Below the pieces are notes generated by a model that did not search any database, was not told the DNA's origin, and saw only the letters and a program-made list of their open reading frames with translations. Position numbers and translations under genes: made by a program. 64,000 nt of DNA, taken from NCBI GenBank assembly GCA_963693085.1, contig OY856413.1:466731379-466795378 (forward strand), read 5' to 3'. The DNA is from Alisma plantago-aquatica. Taxonomy: Eukaryota; Streptophyta; Magnoliopsida; Alismatales; Alismataceae. Of this stretch, positions 48,801 to 61,350 are shown in pieces (positions within the stretch are counted from its first letter, which is position 1; every line of letters starts with the position of its first letter).

Positions 48801-51800
48801 GATGCGGCTGCATTAGAGAGAAAAATGCAAAGTGCTGGAATGCCTCCAAACATCTGGAAGCATGCTCAGAGAGAACTGAGGTAAGCTTTATTATGATTAA
48901 GTAATTGTGCTAGAAATCAATAGTTAATTTTCGTTGATGAGGAAAACATGAATTTTAAGATATATGATTAGCCACTTCGCATTTCCCTTCACTGCTACCT
49001 ATCATGAGCTACATACAAGTTGCTCTAATTGTAAAACTTTCGTTGACATATTTCTCGATTTTTTCTGGCTGGTGATATGTGGTGCTCAGATGCACCGTTA
49101 GGGGATAGTGGGTCCCAAGTGAGGATTGCCAGCTTGACTCTTATTTGGCTAGACTTCGAGTGAACCATTGAACCGCACTTATGGGGATGTCTTGCTACTT
49201 TTTGTTGAGCAAAGGATCTGGAGTCAAATCCCATTTAGACATGAGATAGGTGAAATGTTACTTTCATAAGATTGTTTTGGTCATTGTGCATTACCACTTT
49301 TCTAGTATGGGGACCATTGTAGAGTACGGATTTGTATGGTATACGATTGCTTAGATGCCCATTATATTCAGATTTTTTGCACATGATCTGTAATGCTGCT
49401 CTCAGTTTGATATACTAAATTGAGTGATTTATTGCTATGTGATGTGATATACTGAAGAAGTGATTTATGATTCTGTGATACTGCCATACTGGTGAGTGTG
49501 GTTAACATTCTTTTAAAATACTTACAATTCAAACATGCATATGATCTTCAGGCGGCTAAGGAAAATGCAACCTCAACAGCCTGGTTACAGTAGCTCGCGT
49601 GTGTATCTAGAGTTGCTTGCAGATCTTCCATGGCAGAAAGTTAGTGAAGAACCTGAACTGGACCTAAGAGTTGCCAAGGAGCGTCTTGATAGTGATCATT
49701 ATGGTTTAGTCAAAGTTAAGCAGAGGATCATTGAATATCTTGCAGTTCGGAAGGTACTGGTACATTTCATTGAAGCTCTTTTCACTTGAGGTCTTTGATC
49801 TCTGTTTTAGTATGATGTCATTGGCCTAAATCAATCTTAATACTGCAGCTTAAACATGATGCCCGAGGTCCAATTTTGTGTTTTGTCGGCCCACCAGGTG
49901 TAGGGAAGACATCATTGGCTTCATCAATTGCTTCGGCTTTGAACAGAAAATTCATAAGAATATCTTTGGGTGGTGTTAAGGATGAGGCTGATATTAGAGG
50001 TCACCGGAGGACTTACATTGGAAGTATGCCTGGTCGGCTTATCGATGGACTAAAGGTTGAGACTGGTTGATTATTCAAATCACGAATATATTTGAATTTA
50101 ATTAGTTTTCTATCATGTATATCCAATGTTTTCCACATTTAAGATTCATAAAATGAGCTACATCATTTCCATTTCATTTTTAGTGAATTTTCTGATTCGT
50201 AAATAATGTATTTGAATAACCTGAACAGTGTCTTTAAGGCAGAAACAGGCTTGTGCTGATTTTTTTTTGGTTGTTTGTGGAATCTTTGGGTGTGTCTGTT
50301 ATATTTACCAAGATGGCATCCAAAATTTGGACCCTATCTTTACCTCACTTGTTGTGCCTATCTCTGTTAGTCTAGGTTGTACACCAAGATATCATCTCGT
50401 TGTATATTATCCCTTCTCTGTGGTAGGTTGAGATAGGGTCTAGTACTGAGATATTGAATACTGTTTAACTCCGTATCAACCTATATTAGATTCAGACCAT
50501 GAAACTTTCCAAGTTTGAAGTTTGATTATCTGTTGTTGACAATTGATATCATACAAGTTCAGGGCACGAAGACGGGGCCTGAACGAGACGAGGGCATTGT
50601 TTTTATTTCCTAATAAAAGTTGGATTTCAGAAGGAAGTGATGGGTGTCATTGATGGCAGTTTAGGCTTGTTTATAGGATGCCTTTTCCTCATTGTTTAGA
50701 TATCTCAGCCCAGTTTTTGTCGAGCTTTCTGTTAGAACTAATACCTAAAGTATTCATGGACATGCAATGTGTTTTTGACTACCTTAAGTTTAACATTTTA
50801 TACTTCATATCTTATCACTGCTTGTTTGAAACTCAATGTTTTCACCTTACGCAGTGCAGGCCATTGAAGAGAAACTACTGCATTTTCACATTGAACCTAT
50901 TGTCACAATAAAGCTAGAACCTGGATTAGTTTATCCCATTGAAAATGTCATCCGAATTAATGGAGGTTGTGGGATATTTGGGAGAAGTATGATTAAATTG
51001 GTTAAAAAGTCTCCTTTCTTTTTGGTTGAGATTTATATATTCACTAATATAATTAATATAGATGTTAACCTACTTGCACGTGTTTATTGTCTCAAATATA
51101 TGCGGCTATGAAGAAACGCCATACACGAAATTTCATTGATCCCGGTCTACAATTTTAACTCGTAACTGAAATGAAAATAAATATCTATTGTGATGATATT
51201 ACATGTGGTTGCAAGAGTAGGGATGAGCATCGGATTGGGCTAGCTCGACTCAACACGTCCTGGCCCACATAACCTGATCCAGATGCGGTCCATATAGCTT
51301 ACATGGGTGGGTTGGGCTGAAAATTTACCCATACTTTTATGCGGACTAGGTCCAGGCCAAGGTAAACCCATAGTTATCCAGGCTCCCGCCTGGGCTCCGC
51401 CTAGGCTCGCCTGGGCTCCGCCTAGGCTCGCCTGGGCTCCGCCTAGGCTCGCCTGGGCCACCTAGGCTCTAGGTGGTCCGCCTTAAACTGGGCGCCTAGG
51501 CTTTTAGATAACTAAAGTGGACGCCTAAGGCCTTTTAGGCCCAAATTTAAGACACTTGAAGACAAAATTAGCATAGATTATGGTCGGAATTTGGTCAAAT
51601 TAAATCATGTTATTTTGTGGAAGAAATAGATTTAATATAGGTCAAATAAGATCTAATTTGGGTAGATTAGGTTTGATTTGGGGGAAATAGGTTTGATTTG
51701 GGGAAAAATGTCTTATTTGGGGGAATTAGATGTGATTTCGCTAAATTAGGGCTTGTTAGGTAAATGTAGGACAAACTAGGGGAAGTTACGTCTGATTAGG

Positions 51801-54800
51801 TCATGTTATGCCAAAATTGATCTGGCTTTGGCTAAATTAGGTAAAACTGAGTAAATTAGGTCCAATTTAGATCGTGTTAGGTCAAATTAAGGCCGAATAG
51901 GTCTATCTTGGGTCGTGACAGGTGTAACGTAAGTGAAGTTATGATTTATTAAGTTTAGGGATAAGAAATACAAATAATGATGTATATATTTGAATATAAT
52001 TGATTGTATACACAAAATCATATATATATATATATATAATGTATATATAACCAATTATGTGTGTAAATTGTGCATCTTTTGTAAGATAAGTTTGAAGACA
52101 CTTTTAAAATTACATTCTATCTACGATATACTTTATCAGCCATGTTGATAAGGCTAAAAAAATAGAGCACCCAAGTACATGCAAGTTATATTTACCCAAC
52201 ATTAATATGTTAACGACATTTCACAACATAATTTGTCCTTATGGATTGAGTGTATGCTACTTTGAATAGATGTATTCCAAAAATTATCTCTTGGATATAT
52301 GTTGACCACTCATTGAAACAAAATGTGTATTTTATTAACAACTGTAAGTTGCATAAATTTCTGAAGCTAATAAATGACTATTATGGATATCTCATCTATA
52401 CATGAGATATGACTGATTTTGTAAACATGTCTGACCTAGACAACTTCATTTTGATCCATATGGTTGGATTTAGCTAACTAGTTGTAAATGTAGTAATTTT
52501 ACTACCAGTGCATACACGTAGCAGTCCAGTATACACTTCTTGAACTCTACTAATGAATACGTGTAATCAAATATGTTTAAAATATTTTCATCTTAATATG
52601 CTATCCGAGCTGGCCCGAATCTGACCCAAAGACAGAATTTATTAGACGCTCCGAAATACTGGCCGGTGTTTTCAAATATTATCCAGGCCTAGACCTGGCC
52701 TATAACCCGTTTTACAGTATGGGTTTGGCCATAACCCTACCGAATTCGGATATGATCCACCCCAATATTTATCTCTATGCAAGAGTGCAGTAATTGAAAA
52801 TGGTCCATGCTTTGGTTACACAATGGGTAGGAAATATTGTGACAGATTCGTGAGTTCTGAAAGAAATGCTTAAATATAGTAATATCATGATTAACTCGGT
52901 TATAACTTAGATTTGGGAGTTTGTTTACCACTCGAGATGATTTAAAGAAGACTTATATGTATATTTTCGTTTTTCAAAAAGAAGGGATGATGCAGGATTG
53001 TCTTCATGCTTTGTTGTGGTCCGATAGCTCAGTTTATGTTTTGCATTGATGCTTAAATGTAATATACTTGTAAGCTATAATAGTTGCTTCTGTAACTGTG
53101 AGGTAATTTACTTTGTGACTTAACAGAACATTATTGTTCTACATTGCGAAGCCTTTCGTCTGATCTAGTGATATATTTTCCTCTTAGTTAAACGCTAGAC
53201 GTGGCATCAAACTTGCGAAATATACTCCTATGCTGCAACGATGCTTTTTAGCCTTACATGCATTTGACTCGTGATCGTTTGTATTGGTGACTGCAGAGAG
53301 TCGGTGTCAGCAACCCTGTTATGCTGCTAGATGAGATTGATAAGACTGGTTCTGATGTCCGTGGTGATCCTGCCTCTGCTTTACTGGAGGTCCTCGACCC
53401 AGAGCAGAACAAAACATTTAATGATCAGTATCCTTCTTTATCTGTTGAAATTAATGAAAAGAAGATGGTTTGAGATCTGTGATTCCGTTTCTTTTTTGTA
53501 TTTTTGTGATATTACATTCTTAATGACTGCCATTTTATCATGTGTAGTCCTGTTGTAAACTATTGTATTTTATTGTTTGTTATATCTCTCGATTTGGCTT
53601 AAGTTCTTTTTTTGGTATTATGCTTATACAGTCATCAATTAAAGGCATCATGCATGCAAATTATCAAAATTGTATATGACTATCAACCAAGGTTTTCAGA
53701 ATGGAGTCACAGTTTATATTGGGAAGGCTACTGTTTCCTAGTTCATTGGTTCAACTAGTGGTCCAACCAGTTCTAAGTGTCATTAAGCACGGCATTATAG
53801 ATATATGTTTTTTATTTCTATCAATATAGTGAGATTGATGGAATAGATGAAATGCAAATAACTACTCATTGTGTAACTGACGACACTATGAACCATTTTA
53901 CATGTCAACTACAGTCAACTACTCAAGTAAATTAACCATGAATCAAGATCAAATATCAAGTTTTGATATCATGTCAAACTACCATGTATCAAATAAGTAA
54001 CTATGTTTGCAAGTCCCAAAGCGCAACCAATAAGATCATAACTCATAATGATTTCTCAAAAGTTCAGTTTGATAAGTAAGTAACCAGCTTGTAACCTTTG
54101 GCAGGAAAATCAACCAGCATGTTTTTTCTTCCAAAGAAGCTGTCATGAGGAACTTATAATTAGAAAAACAACTAATCCTGAAATATCATGAACGTGAAAC
54201 AGCTAAACCGGCAAGATTAAATCTGGAACACGATAGCAAGAACACTGGGGTCGAGAATCTAAAAGTGAATCTAATCATGAATAGCTAGAAAACCGTAGCT
54301 TTGATGCTCGCGAAATAACTGCTGATAAAGAAATAGGAACTGGCTTCTTAACGGGCTTTTCAGCTTGTACATACGATTTTGAATCTCTCTAGCTTGTATT
54401 TTCACTTGCAGATAGCGTAGTAGATCATTAGTTATCTAAAATTTTAGAATGAAGAGCAAGAGCAAATGCTTGTATTTTTTGTAATATAACATAACATTGT
54501 CCCGAGCTGTACTGTCCATATAGAGATCCATTTTCCTACTATGATATTGAAGGTAATATGCTCCTCAAAAGTTGCTTTCGACTCTAGTCCCCATTTATAT
54601 AGAACTCTCTGATCTTCCTGAACATCTCTCATCTCTACTGCAGCTTAGCTGAAATATAGATCTGAAAAATAATCAATCATCACTTCAATGAAGAAATATA
54701 TGTGTTCACTATCTTTAATACTCTTTAAATTGATTTGTTTGTACTTTATAATCTGAGTATATTACTCCTTAACCAATACATTCAGCTATTTAAATGTCCC

Positions 54801-57800
54801 CTATGACCTTTCCAAAGTGATCTTTGTGGCAACTGCAAATAGAGCACAGCGTATTCCTCCACCCCTCTTGGACAGGATGGAAGTCATTGAGCTTCCTGGT
54901 TATACACCTGAAGAAAAGCTAAAGATAGCTACAAAACATCTGGTTCCTCGAGTCTTGGATCAACATGGGTTGAGCACTGATGTTCTTAAAATTCCCGAGG
55001 TACTAGAATGCAATTTCAAATAAAACAAGTAATCAATTAGTTACGGATATATCAAAATGTATGCTAATTTTAGTTGTTTCATGATATGATTGCACTTATA
55101 TTGTATGCCACACCTATCATTATTTTTACATGCCATTATCCATCGGTAGTCATTTTGGTCATGCACATCACATATCAATGTTACCTCATATATCTGTAAG
55201 GCATAATATCTTCTTCGAACACTCCGTGATTCAGATAATTGGTAGTAACATTTTGTGTATATGTCAATAATATTTTCTTATTGATGGCTCCTAAGTAGGT
55301 GCTAAAGTTCTCTTGTAATTTTTCTTTTTTATACTACCAATTCTATCTTTTGATATTGTATCTTATATTATTCCTTTAGTGAACCCTAGTGAATATTGTT
55401 ATTTATATATGACAATCTGAATTTTTAAATGAATTGCTAATGATACATCATTAGTCAAGTGTGCAGATGTTTCACCATCCTTTGTGAATTGCACTTTTAT
55501 CTAATAATCATCAAGTGATTTCTATCTAGTATGTTTGCATATGATATTGAGTGATAGCTAATGGTGCCTAATAAGCCTGTTCAAATTTACCTTAGGATAT
55601 GGTGAAACTAATTATCCAAAGGTACACAAGAGAAGCTGGTGTAAGAAACCTTGAACGCAACTTGGCAGCCTTGGCTCGTGCTGCTGCTGTAAGAGTAGCT
55701 GAGCTAGGAAATACAGTTCCACTTAACAAAGATGTCCACTCAGTTACAACTTCTGTTCTGGATACAAGACTCGCTGATGCTGCTGAAGTTGAAATGGAAG
55801 TAATTCCCATGGGCATTAATAACAGTGAGATATGTAATGCTCTTAGAAGTGCTTCTGTTATACTTGTCGATGAGACAATGTTGGAGAAAGTTCTCGGGGT
55901 AATACTTTTTGTAATTTTTTCATCATTTTTTTCATCCTTGTCTATGATAACATGTTCTTGTTGTAACCGCAAGTGCAACTTCAACTTTGATATAATAAAG
56001 CAACTATTAATGTACCAGTTAAGATGAATTTACAAGTTTATTAATCAAGTTTTTCTTTTGAGTCCAGCCTCCTAGATTTGATGATGGGGAAACAGCAGAA
56101 CGTGTATCATCACCAGGTGTAGCGGTGGGGCTTGTATGGACATCATTTGGTGGAGAAGTTCAGTTTGTTGAGGCCACATCAATGGTTGGCAATGGTGAGC
56201 TAAGACTTACTGGACAACTTGGTGACGTCATAAAGGAATCAGCACAGATCGCTTTAACATGGGTAATCTATATTCTTCAAAGATGGTTTACCTGTTTATA
56301 AGGAGCTTTTGCTTTAAAATTTTGCGATGCACCGATATGACTTTCATAGATTACATTTTTTGCTGCACCCAAGTGTATGCATTCATGTGTAATTTGTAAT
56401 AGCATACCTGGAGAATAATTTGCAGTTTCACGAGGTTTTTGTCAACATGCTTATGACATTTTTTCTATTTCCAATGTGGTCCCAACTTTTGAACAGAAAA
56501 TATATTAAATCACATATGCTAGTTACATTCATATTTCTTGCCATTCCAGAATAAATATGTTGAACACTTGAAATTTTGCTAAAATTCTGTTTAAGTTTGA
56601 TATTAATATGTCAGATACTTTTAGAAGATCATTCTTAAGGAGACAATCGAGGCTTTATAACAAAAATCATGTCTAGCATGATAGCGATCATTAGAAAAAT
56701 TGTGTGTGACTCATGGCTGCACTCTTGCACTCCCCATTAAACTGACACTTCACACTGACTGCATGTGAAATACTGAGGAGGATAATCCCTTTTTTCTCTA
56801 ATCTTAAATTAGCCTACAGGTTACCTAATAATTCCGAAATTTGGAATAACTCTTAATTAGTCATCATATAACTTTAAAACGGATTATCCAAAATTGATTT
56901 TCTGAAAATAGAAACCCTGATTACTTTAAGATTGAAAACAAATTAGGGGAAGTATATCTGAATTCAATCGTTCTAAAATGCGCTTTGTTATGGTTACCAA
57001 CTAATATTTAAGCCCTGTATGGATACACTATTCAGAAATACCACTGATTAATACGGGGAGTGGCTTATCAGATTTCCATATTCCTTGGGAGTCAGGGAGT
57101 CGAGCCTTCTTTCCAGCTTAAATCTGGCCTACGTGACTCTGAAATGCCAATTTATGTCTGATTGATATATCTTCCAGTACATCAATTTGCAACTGTGATT
57201 GAGGCGTGCTAGTAGAAAATACTGCTAATTTATATTTGGAGTAGCATATCAGATTGTCATATTCCTTGGAGTCAGGGAGGCTAGCCTTCTTTCCAGCTTT
57301 GATCTAAAAGTAAAACGAATTCTGTTTTTAGGTTATTCCTAATGCCAATTTCTGTCTGATTGATATTGTGACACCGTAATAATCTGTAACTATGATTTTT
57401 AACGACAAACCTAAATGCCATATGCCTTTAAAATTACGCAGAACATTAAATGTGTCTATTTAAATGGGCCTTCAAAGGTTTTGTAATGGATATTCAGTAA
57501 AGCAGAAAAGTTATCATTTATAACATACCACTATGAATCCATATAATATATTGGTTAAATAATATGAATGGTTTACAAGTTAGTAGACCACTTGCGTTGG
57601 ATTGCTGTTAGCTCAGATAAAAGTCAATACAGCTGAATAGTAATGCTGACAACATTTAGAGATATTCCTCTTCCCAAACTTATTTATGCCTATCAGTACC
57701 CTTGGGAAAAGCTTCAACCATAAGTGAGGAAATTTCGAATTATATCTTGAACAACCAAGATGTTATTGTGGATTTTGTTGATATTAAACATGATATATAA

Positions 57801-60490
57801 TTAAGATGATAGATAATTATGTAAATACGAGGACTGGGTTCCTACAGCTAAAGTTATAGAAATTTACCTACCAATTGGCAATTTGACATATTAATATTTT
57901 TGTGTAATCCAACTGTGTGGATTGAAAGAACAGGGTTGAAATCGCAGGAGTTTTTAAAGCAAATAACTATAGCTCGTGAGATATTACTGAAAAGAAACAA
58001 ACAGTAAATACAATCACTATCACTAAGTATTAAATACATAACATCTTAAGTTAGCATAGCAAAAAAACTGACTTTTTTAAATATGGCCTATCTAAATGTA
58101 TATTTTGTCATAATAAGTTTGGTGCATGAAAACTGAGTTTGCAACTATGCTTCACACTGATCTGGTGTAGGAAATTTCCTACCTTAGGTGTAGAATCCAT
58201 TTTCCTGTAGATTAATTATGTTAATGATTGTGCTTTTCTTTTAAAAATCTGTGTCACTGAAGGCATGATTCTGAAGATTATTATAGATTTGCGTAATTGT
58301 ATTAAATTTGATAAAATATGTGGTTTAGTAGGGATAGAAGGAATCTGCATTTATAGTTTGATTTATCGTCAGGGGATATGTCGGACTAAACATAATATGG
58401 TGAATTTTCAATCAATGGAAGTAGCAAGTGCAAGTGGTTTTTGTAAAAAGTCTACACAACTTTCCACTCTTTTTGGGTTCTAGTGATATAGTGAGCCTTT
58501 CTGTTTTTAATACATATTATGTTTGAATGCTTTTTGAATATGTTAGGTTTCTAATAAGGAAGATCTTTACACAGTCACCTTCCCAGTTTTTTTTTTTTTT
58601 TTGAGTTAGAAGAGACATTAGTCTCCCCCCTCCCTCAAGAGCATGCCAGAGCCCGGATGACTGCAAGGGTGGTAAATACTGTGCGCAACGGGAGGTTCGA
58701 ACTCGGGTCCCCCGGGGAGGACCTACCGTGCTCAACCATCTGCGCTACACAGGCCGGGTCCCAGTTTCTTTTTTCTGAACAAATAATTGTCTAGTAGAAG
58801 AGAACAGTATTTTACAAACTATTGTATCAAACTCATAATCTTCATGGTATAAACAACAAGTGTTATGAAGCACACATCATGAAAGGACTTTACGTTTAGT
58901 TTCCAAATTGTGTTGAATTCCCACCATTAAAAACCAAATGATATGACGAGGCTCAGTCTCCATGATGATAGTGTGTGAAAGATATTAATCTTGGCAGAGA
59001 TTTCCCTCTTTCATATAACTTTTTGGGGACATTATATCTGCCTCTATGTTGACCCTTTCCAAGTGCTATTAAGACAGATAAAATCTTTAACTTATAGCTT
59101 ACTCTAGACAAGAGCTTCTCCACAGTCGTGACATGAGAGGACTCCTAAGCCAATTTCCAATATTTTCTCTTTTCTTGGCCAACTCCCTATTCTGGTTGCA
59201 GAATGCTTGCCTGTCTTCTGTTTCTGTCCTGTTAGGCTGGTAATGATCTGCAGAAAGCCAACCTGAATGAACTAGAAACATCTATAATAATTATGTGACG
59301 TGTAATTCAGTTAAATACTATACTCCATAAAGATGATAATTTTTCTCATGGGTCTGATTTAACAGGTAAGAGCAAGAGCGACTGACTTGAAACTAGCAGT
59401 TGCTGGTCAAACAAATTTGTTGGAGAATCGCGATGTTCATGTTCATTTTCCTGCGGGTGCTATACCGAAGGACGGACCTTCAGCTGGAGTAACCTTGGTT
59501 ACCTCTCTAATTTCACTTTTTAGCCAAAAGCTAGTACGAGCAGACACAGCGATGACAGGAGAGATGACATTGAGAGGCCTAGTATTACCTGTGGGTGGCA
59601 TCAAGGATAAGGTAATTAGAGGAATTGCACTTTCATCTAGTCCAATTCACATATGTTGGTGGAATTTTTTCAGTATATTATGATACTTAAAAAATGATAT
59701 TTCATTCTAGATAGACCTATCATTTTTGGACAATCCATCTCCAGTTGTTTGAATGGTTTCTTGGTGCCTTTGTTTCCATTATGTGCTTTAGATTCGAAAA
59801 CCAAGAAATTAATTATACTGATGCTTGAAATTCTGATATTCTTCTTGTCGGCATTTTGCTAATGTGTTCTTTCCCACTGAGCAATCTATCTTTCACATGA
59901 ATATCTTCACTGATCGAGGTCAAATAAGCTACAATTAAACCATTTCTAGAAGTATCACCTTATCCAATGAGCTTAATTCTTCATTGTAACATGGTAAAAG
60001 CTATTTCACATTTAAGGTGTTCGGTATTGACAGATCTATCCGAAGTCTTCTTACAACCGTTGGTACTCATGCCTTTATAAGTGTCATTCACTAATTGCCA
60101 ACATATCAAGATCATATTAGCGCACACTATAGTTTTATATTTCAATTGTTGCAACTTACCTTTTCGTTTAATAGAATTGTCGCAGTGCAAACCTACTTCA
60201 CTAATTTGCAATTATATCACCATTTCATTTATATAACTAGTACAGAATTATAGCTCCAGTGTTGCAATTTCTGTTGCCTCGCTTTCAATTTACCAATACC
60301 TGCTCCCTTCACTTACTCTTAATTTTCTCATTTTCTATTTCTTACATCTGGCTAGCCTCCCATTAGTGAATTTTGCAATTGCCTGCAGGTACTGGCTGCA
60401 CACCGATACGGGCTAAAAAGAGTTATACTTCCTCATAGGAATCTAAAAGATTTGGCTGAAGTTCCATCTGCTATTCTTTCTGGCATGGAG
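39852..60490 (+). CDS. LON2: Peroxisomal Lon protease 2 (LON2), last exon outside the window
   Basis: Sixteen exons join without any frame break into 862 codons that follow plant LON2 closely. Domains: LON substrate-binding N-domain (residues 10-250, '[15 protein letters not shown]'); coiled-coil linker with the acidic GDNDDDEDD stretch (about 290-300); AAA+ ATPase with Walker [10 protein letters not shown] in exon 10, Walker [10 protein letters not shown] in exon 11 and sensor 'VATANR' in exon 12; protease domain with Ser in KDGPSAGVT and Lys in GGIKDK, both in exon 15. LON2 is an ATP-dependent protease of the peroxisome matrix needed for matrix-protein upkeep in plants. The start ATG at 39852 gives the conserved N-terminus, with no mitochondrial or chloroplast presequence. 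About 25 C-terminal residues with the expected PTS1 are missing; no matching exon exists up to 64000. Confidence 0.95.
42455..42830 (+). mobile_element. RTE-type LINE reverse transcriptase remnant in LON2 intron 4
   Basis: Plus-strand fragments with stops and frame changes match the RT of the intron 7 LINE: 'RRLTGKY', then '[13 protein letters not shown]', then 'TPGGELPKF'. It lies in the sense direction of the gene. Both ends are lost. Confidence 0.7.
42820..43215. repeat. Tandem duplication in LON2 intron 4
   Basis: Two diverged direct copies (about 42820-42995 and 43061-43215), offset by about 240 bp. Shared features include TAGATTCCACTT, AATAAAG.TACCTC and CATATTCAAAAG.CATAG. Copy 1 has an internal insertion of about 20 bp. 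Confidence 0.65.
43957..44515. mobile_element. hAT-type MITE in LON2 intron 5
   Basis: Perfect 11-bp terminal inverted repeats CATAGTCACAA / TTGTGACTATG, flanked by an 8-bp target duplication TCTGCAAC (43949-43956 and 44516-44523). The element is 559 bp and has no coding capacity. Its interior holds an AT-rich microsatellite-like stretch (about 44105-44300) with a repeated 'ATATATTGCATACATATGTAC' theme. Eight-base duplications identify the hAT superfamily. Confidence 0.9.
45796..46044 (-). mobile_element. Short 5'-truncated RTE LINE copy in LON2 intron 7
   Basis: A minus-strand 3' end of an RTE LINE with an (ATC)n tail at 45797-45817. It is flanked by a 16-bp duplication TTATATGCAATATGAT (45780-45795 and 46045-46060). 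It matches the adjacent LINE 3' end for about 200 bp and then ends in unrelated filler sequence. It inserted right at the 3' tail of the older copy. Confidence 0.85.
46061..48003 (-). mobile_element. RTE-type LINE, 5'-truncated, antisense in LON2 intron 7
   Basis: The minus strand encodes a plant RTE-like reverse transcriptase: '[13 protein letters not shown]', 'NYRGIKL', '[11 protein letters not shown]', '[14 protein letters not shown]', '[13 protein letters not shown]' and the active-site box as FVDD instead of the usual F/YADD. The C-terminal part has 'YGSECW' and 'GRPKLTW'. The frame runs 47990-46695, meets a stop, continues to 46461, and changes frame at a T-run (about 46493) into 46477-46112. 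The endonuclease domain is missing, so the copy is truncated at about 48003. It is dead, but younger than the intron 4 remnant. Confidence 0.9.
51388..51460. repeat. 21-bp minisatellite inside the Ds-like element
   Basis: Unit starts at 51388, 51409, 51430 and 51451 (GCCTGGGCTCCGCCTAGGCT core); the last copy is partial. It sits in a block of GCCTAGG-type sequence that continues to about 51510. Confidence 0.9.
51555..51920. repeat. Degenerate AAATTAGGTTTGATTTGGG repeats
   Basis: Roughly 18-22 bp units with the theme AAATTAGGTYTGATTTGGG, strongly diverged, lie within the Ds-like element. They look like a decayed minisatellite. Confidence 0.65.
57035..57366. repeat. Direct duplication in LON2 intron 14
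   Basis: Two copies (about 57035-57167 and 57215-57366), offset by about 180 bp. They share TATTCCTTGG.GTCAGGGAG, GCCTTCTTTCCAGCTT and GCCAATTTNTGTCTGATTGA. The left flank (AAGCCCTGTATGGATACACT) has the look of a MITE terminus, but I cannot define both ends. Confidence 0.65.
58590..58758 (-). mobile_element. tRNA-derived SINE in LON2 intron 14
   Basis: On the minus strand, a pol III A-box-like TGTGTAGCGCAGATGG (about 58735-58752) and a B box GAGTTCGAACC (58694-58704) are correctly spaced, followed by a body and a poly-A tail (poly-T on the plus strand, 58590-58602). It is flanked by TCCCAGTTT at 58581-58589 and 58759-58767. The head is too altered to fold as a working tRNA. Confidence 0.85.
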
Positions 60491-60858
60491 GTACTAATAT
60501 GATATGCTTGAATCATTCTTCTCTGGTATTTTGATACCTATGTTTCTGAAGCTTTCTCTACTATCAACGAAAGTCACAACTCAAATAACTAGAATTCAGG
60601 CTTCATTCTTCCAAGGAGATCATGGATGGAATTTTTAGTCATTGAGGACATGATCATGTGACAGAGAATCATAGATTCATAGATAAATTTTTGTCTATTT
60701 TTTGCATATAAGGAAAATTGTAAGCCGCTTGTAACTCATTTTTAGATGTGAACGAGTGGTGAGAGTTCTGAAATAGTTAGTGTAATAGGCTGACTAAAGT
60801 TAAGATGTTGAACACATGCTTTTTAGGATATCGTACAAGAATTGAGCATTCCATAATT

Positions 60859-61350
60859 TAGACATGTAAATGGATATCCGGAATCCGCACATCCGATCCA
60901 GATTCAAGTCCGAAATTAAAAAAAAAAATCTGACATCCGCATAATCCGAATTGGATTTAGGATATCAAATTTCATATCTGATAATTTTGGATATATCGGA
61001 TATGGTTGTATCCGCTCCGAAAAAATCCGAATATGACAAATATATACATATATTATTAAATATACACTATCTATATATAAAAGTATGAAAATATAGATAT
61101 TTTATCATATATATGCATAGTAATATCAATGTTTTCTATATAAAATATATATATAACAATACATTTATGATATCTGGTTCAGATCAGATATTTATCCGAA
61201 TTCGGATAATTATTTTTCGGATCATATTCGGATATTATTACATGATATCCATCGGATATCCGATTGAATATATGTTCGATTTTTTTTTCTTCGGATTTGA
61301 ATATCGGATATAGCAGTATCCGCTCCGTATTCGCTCCGTTTACAGGTCTA
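60859..61350. mobile_element. MITE-like element rich in ATCCG/GGATAT motifs, LON2 intron 16
   Basis: The ends TAGACATGTAAATGGATA and, inverted, TAGACCTGTAAACGGAGC match at 14 of 18 positions. The 492-bp interior is filled with ATCCGNAT and GGATATC-type motifs in both orientations around an AT-rich core. The TAG..TG start suggests hAT, but no clean 8-bp duplication is visible. Confidence 0.6.

Larger units (their letters stand above)
51218..52777. mobile_element. Ds-like non-autonomous hAT element in LON2 intron 10
   Basis: Flanked by an 8-bp duplication TGCAAGAG (51210-51217 and 52778-52785). The termini TAGGGATGAGCAT and ATATTTATCTCTA are imperfect inverted repeats (9 of 13), and the left end resembles Ac/Ds termini. 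The 1,560-bp interior has no transposase frame. It contains a 21-bp minisatellite and a degenerate AT-rich repeat field. Confidence 0.85.
39852..60490 (+). other. LON2: Exon-intron map of LON2
   Basis: Coding exons: 39852-39958, 40476-40585, 40679-40793, 41456-41625, 43259-43350, 45000-45179, 45272-45355, 48753-48880, 49552-49753, 49849-50055, 53297-53427, 54786-54999, 55596-55898, 56068-56262, 59366-59611, 60389-60490. All introns are GT-AG; lengths range from about 92 bp to 3.4 kb. Introns 1, 3, 8, 11, 12 and 15 are long enough to hold something, but I recognise nothing in them. Introns 4, 5, 7, 10, 14 and 16 carry the insertions listed separately. Exon 16 is followed by GTACTAATATGA, so reading on would stop within four codons. 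Confidence 0.9.

Noticed and set aside
58680..58758. A functional tRNA gene on the minus strand
   Set aside because: The A and B boxes are present but no acceptor stem can form, and the poly-A tail and target duplication show a SINE.
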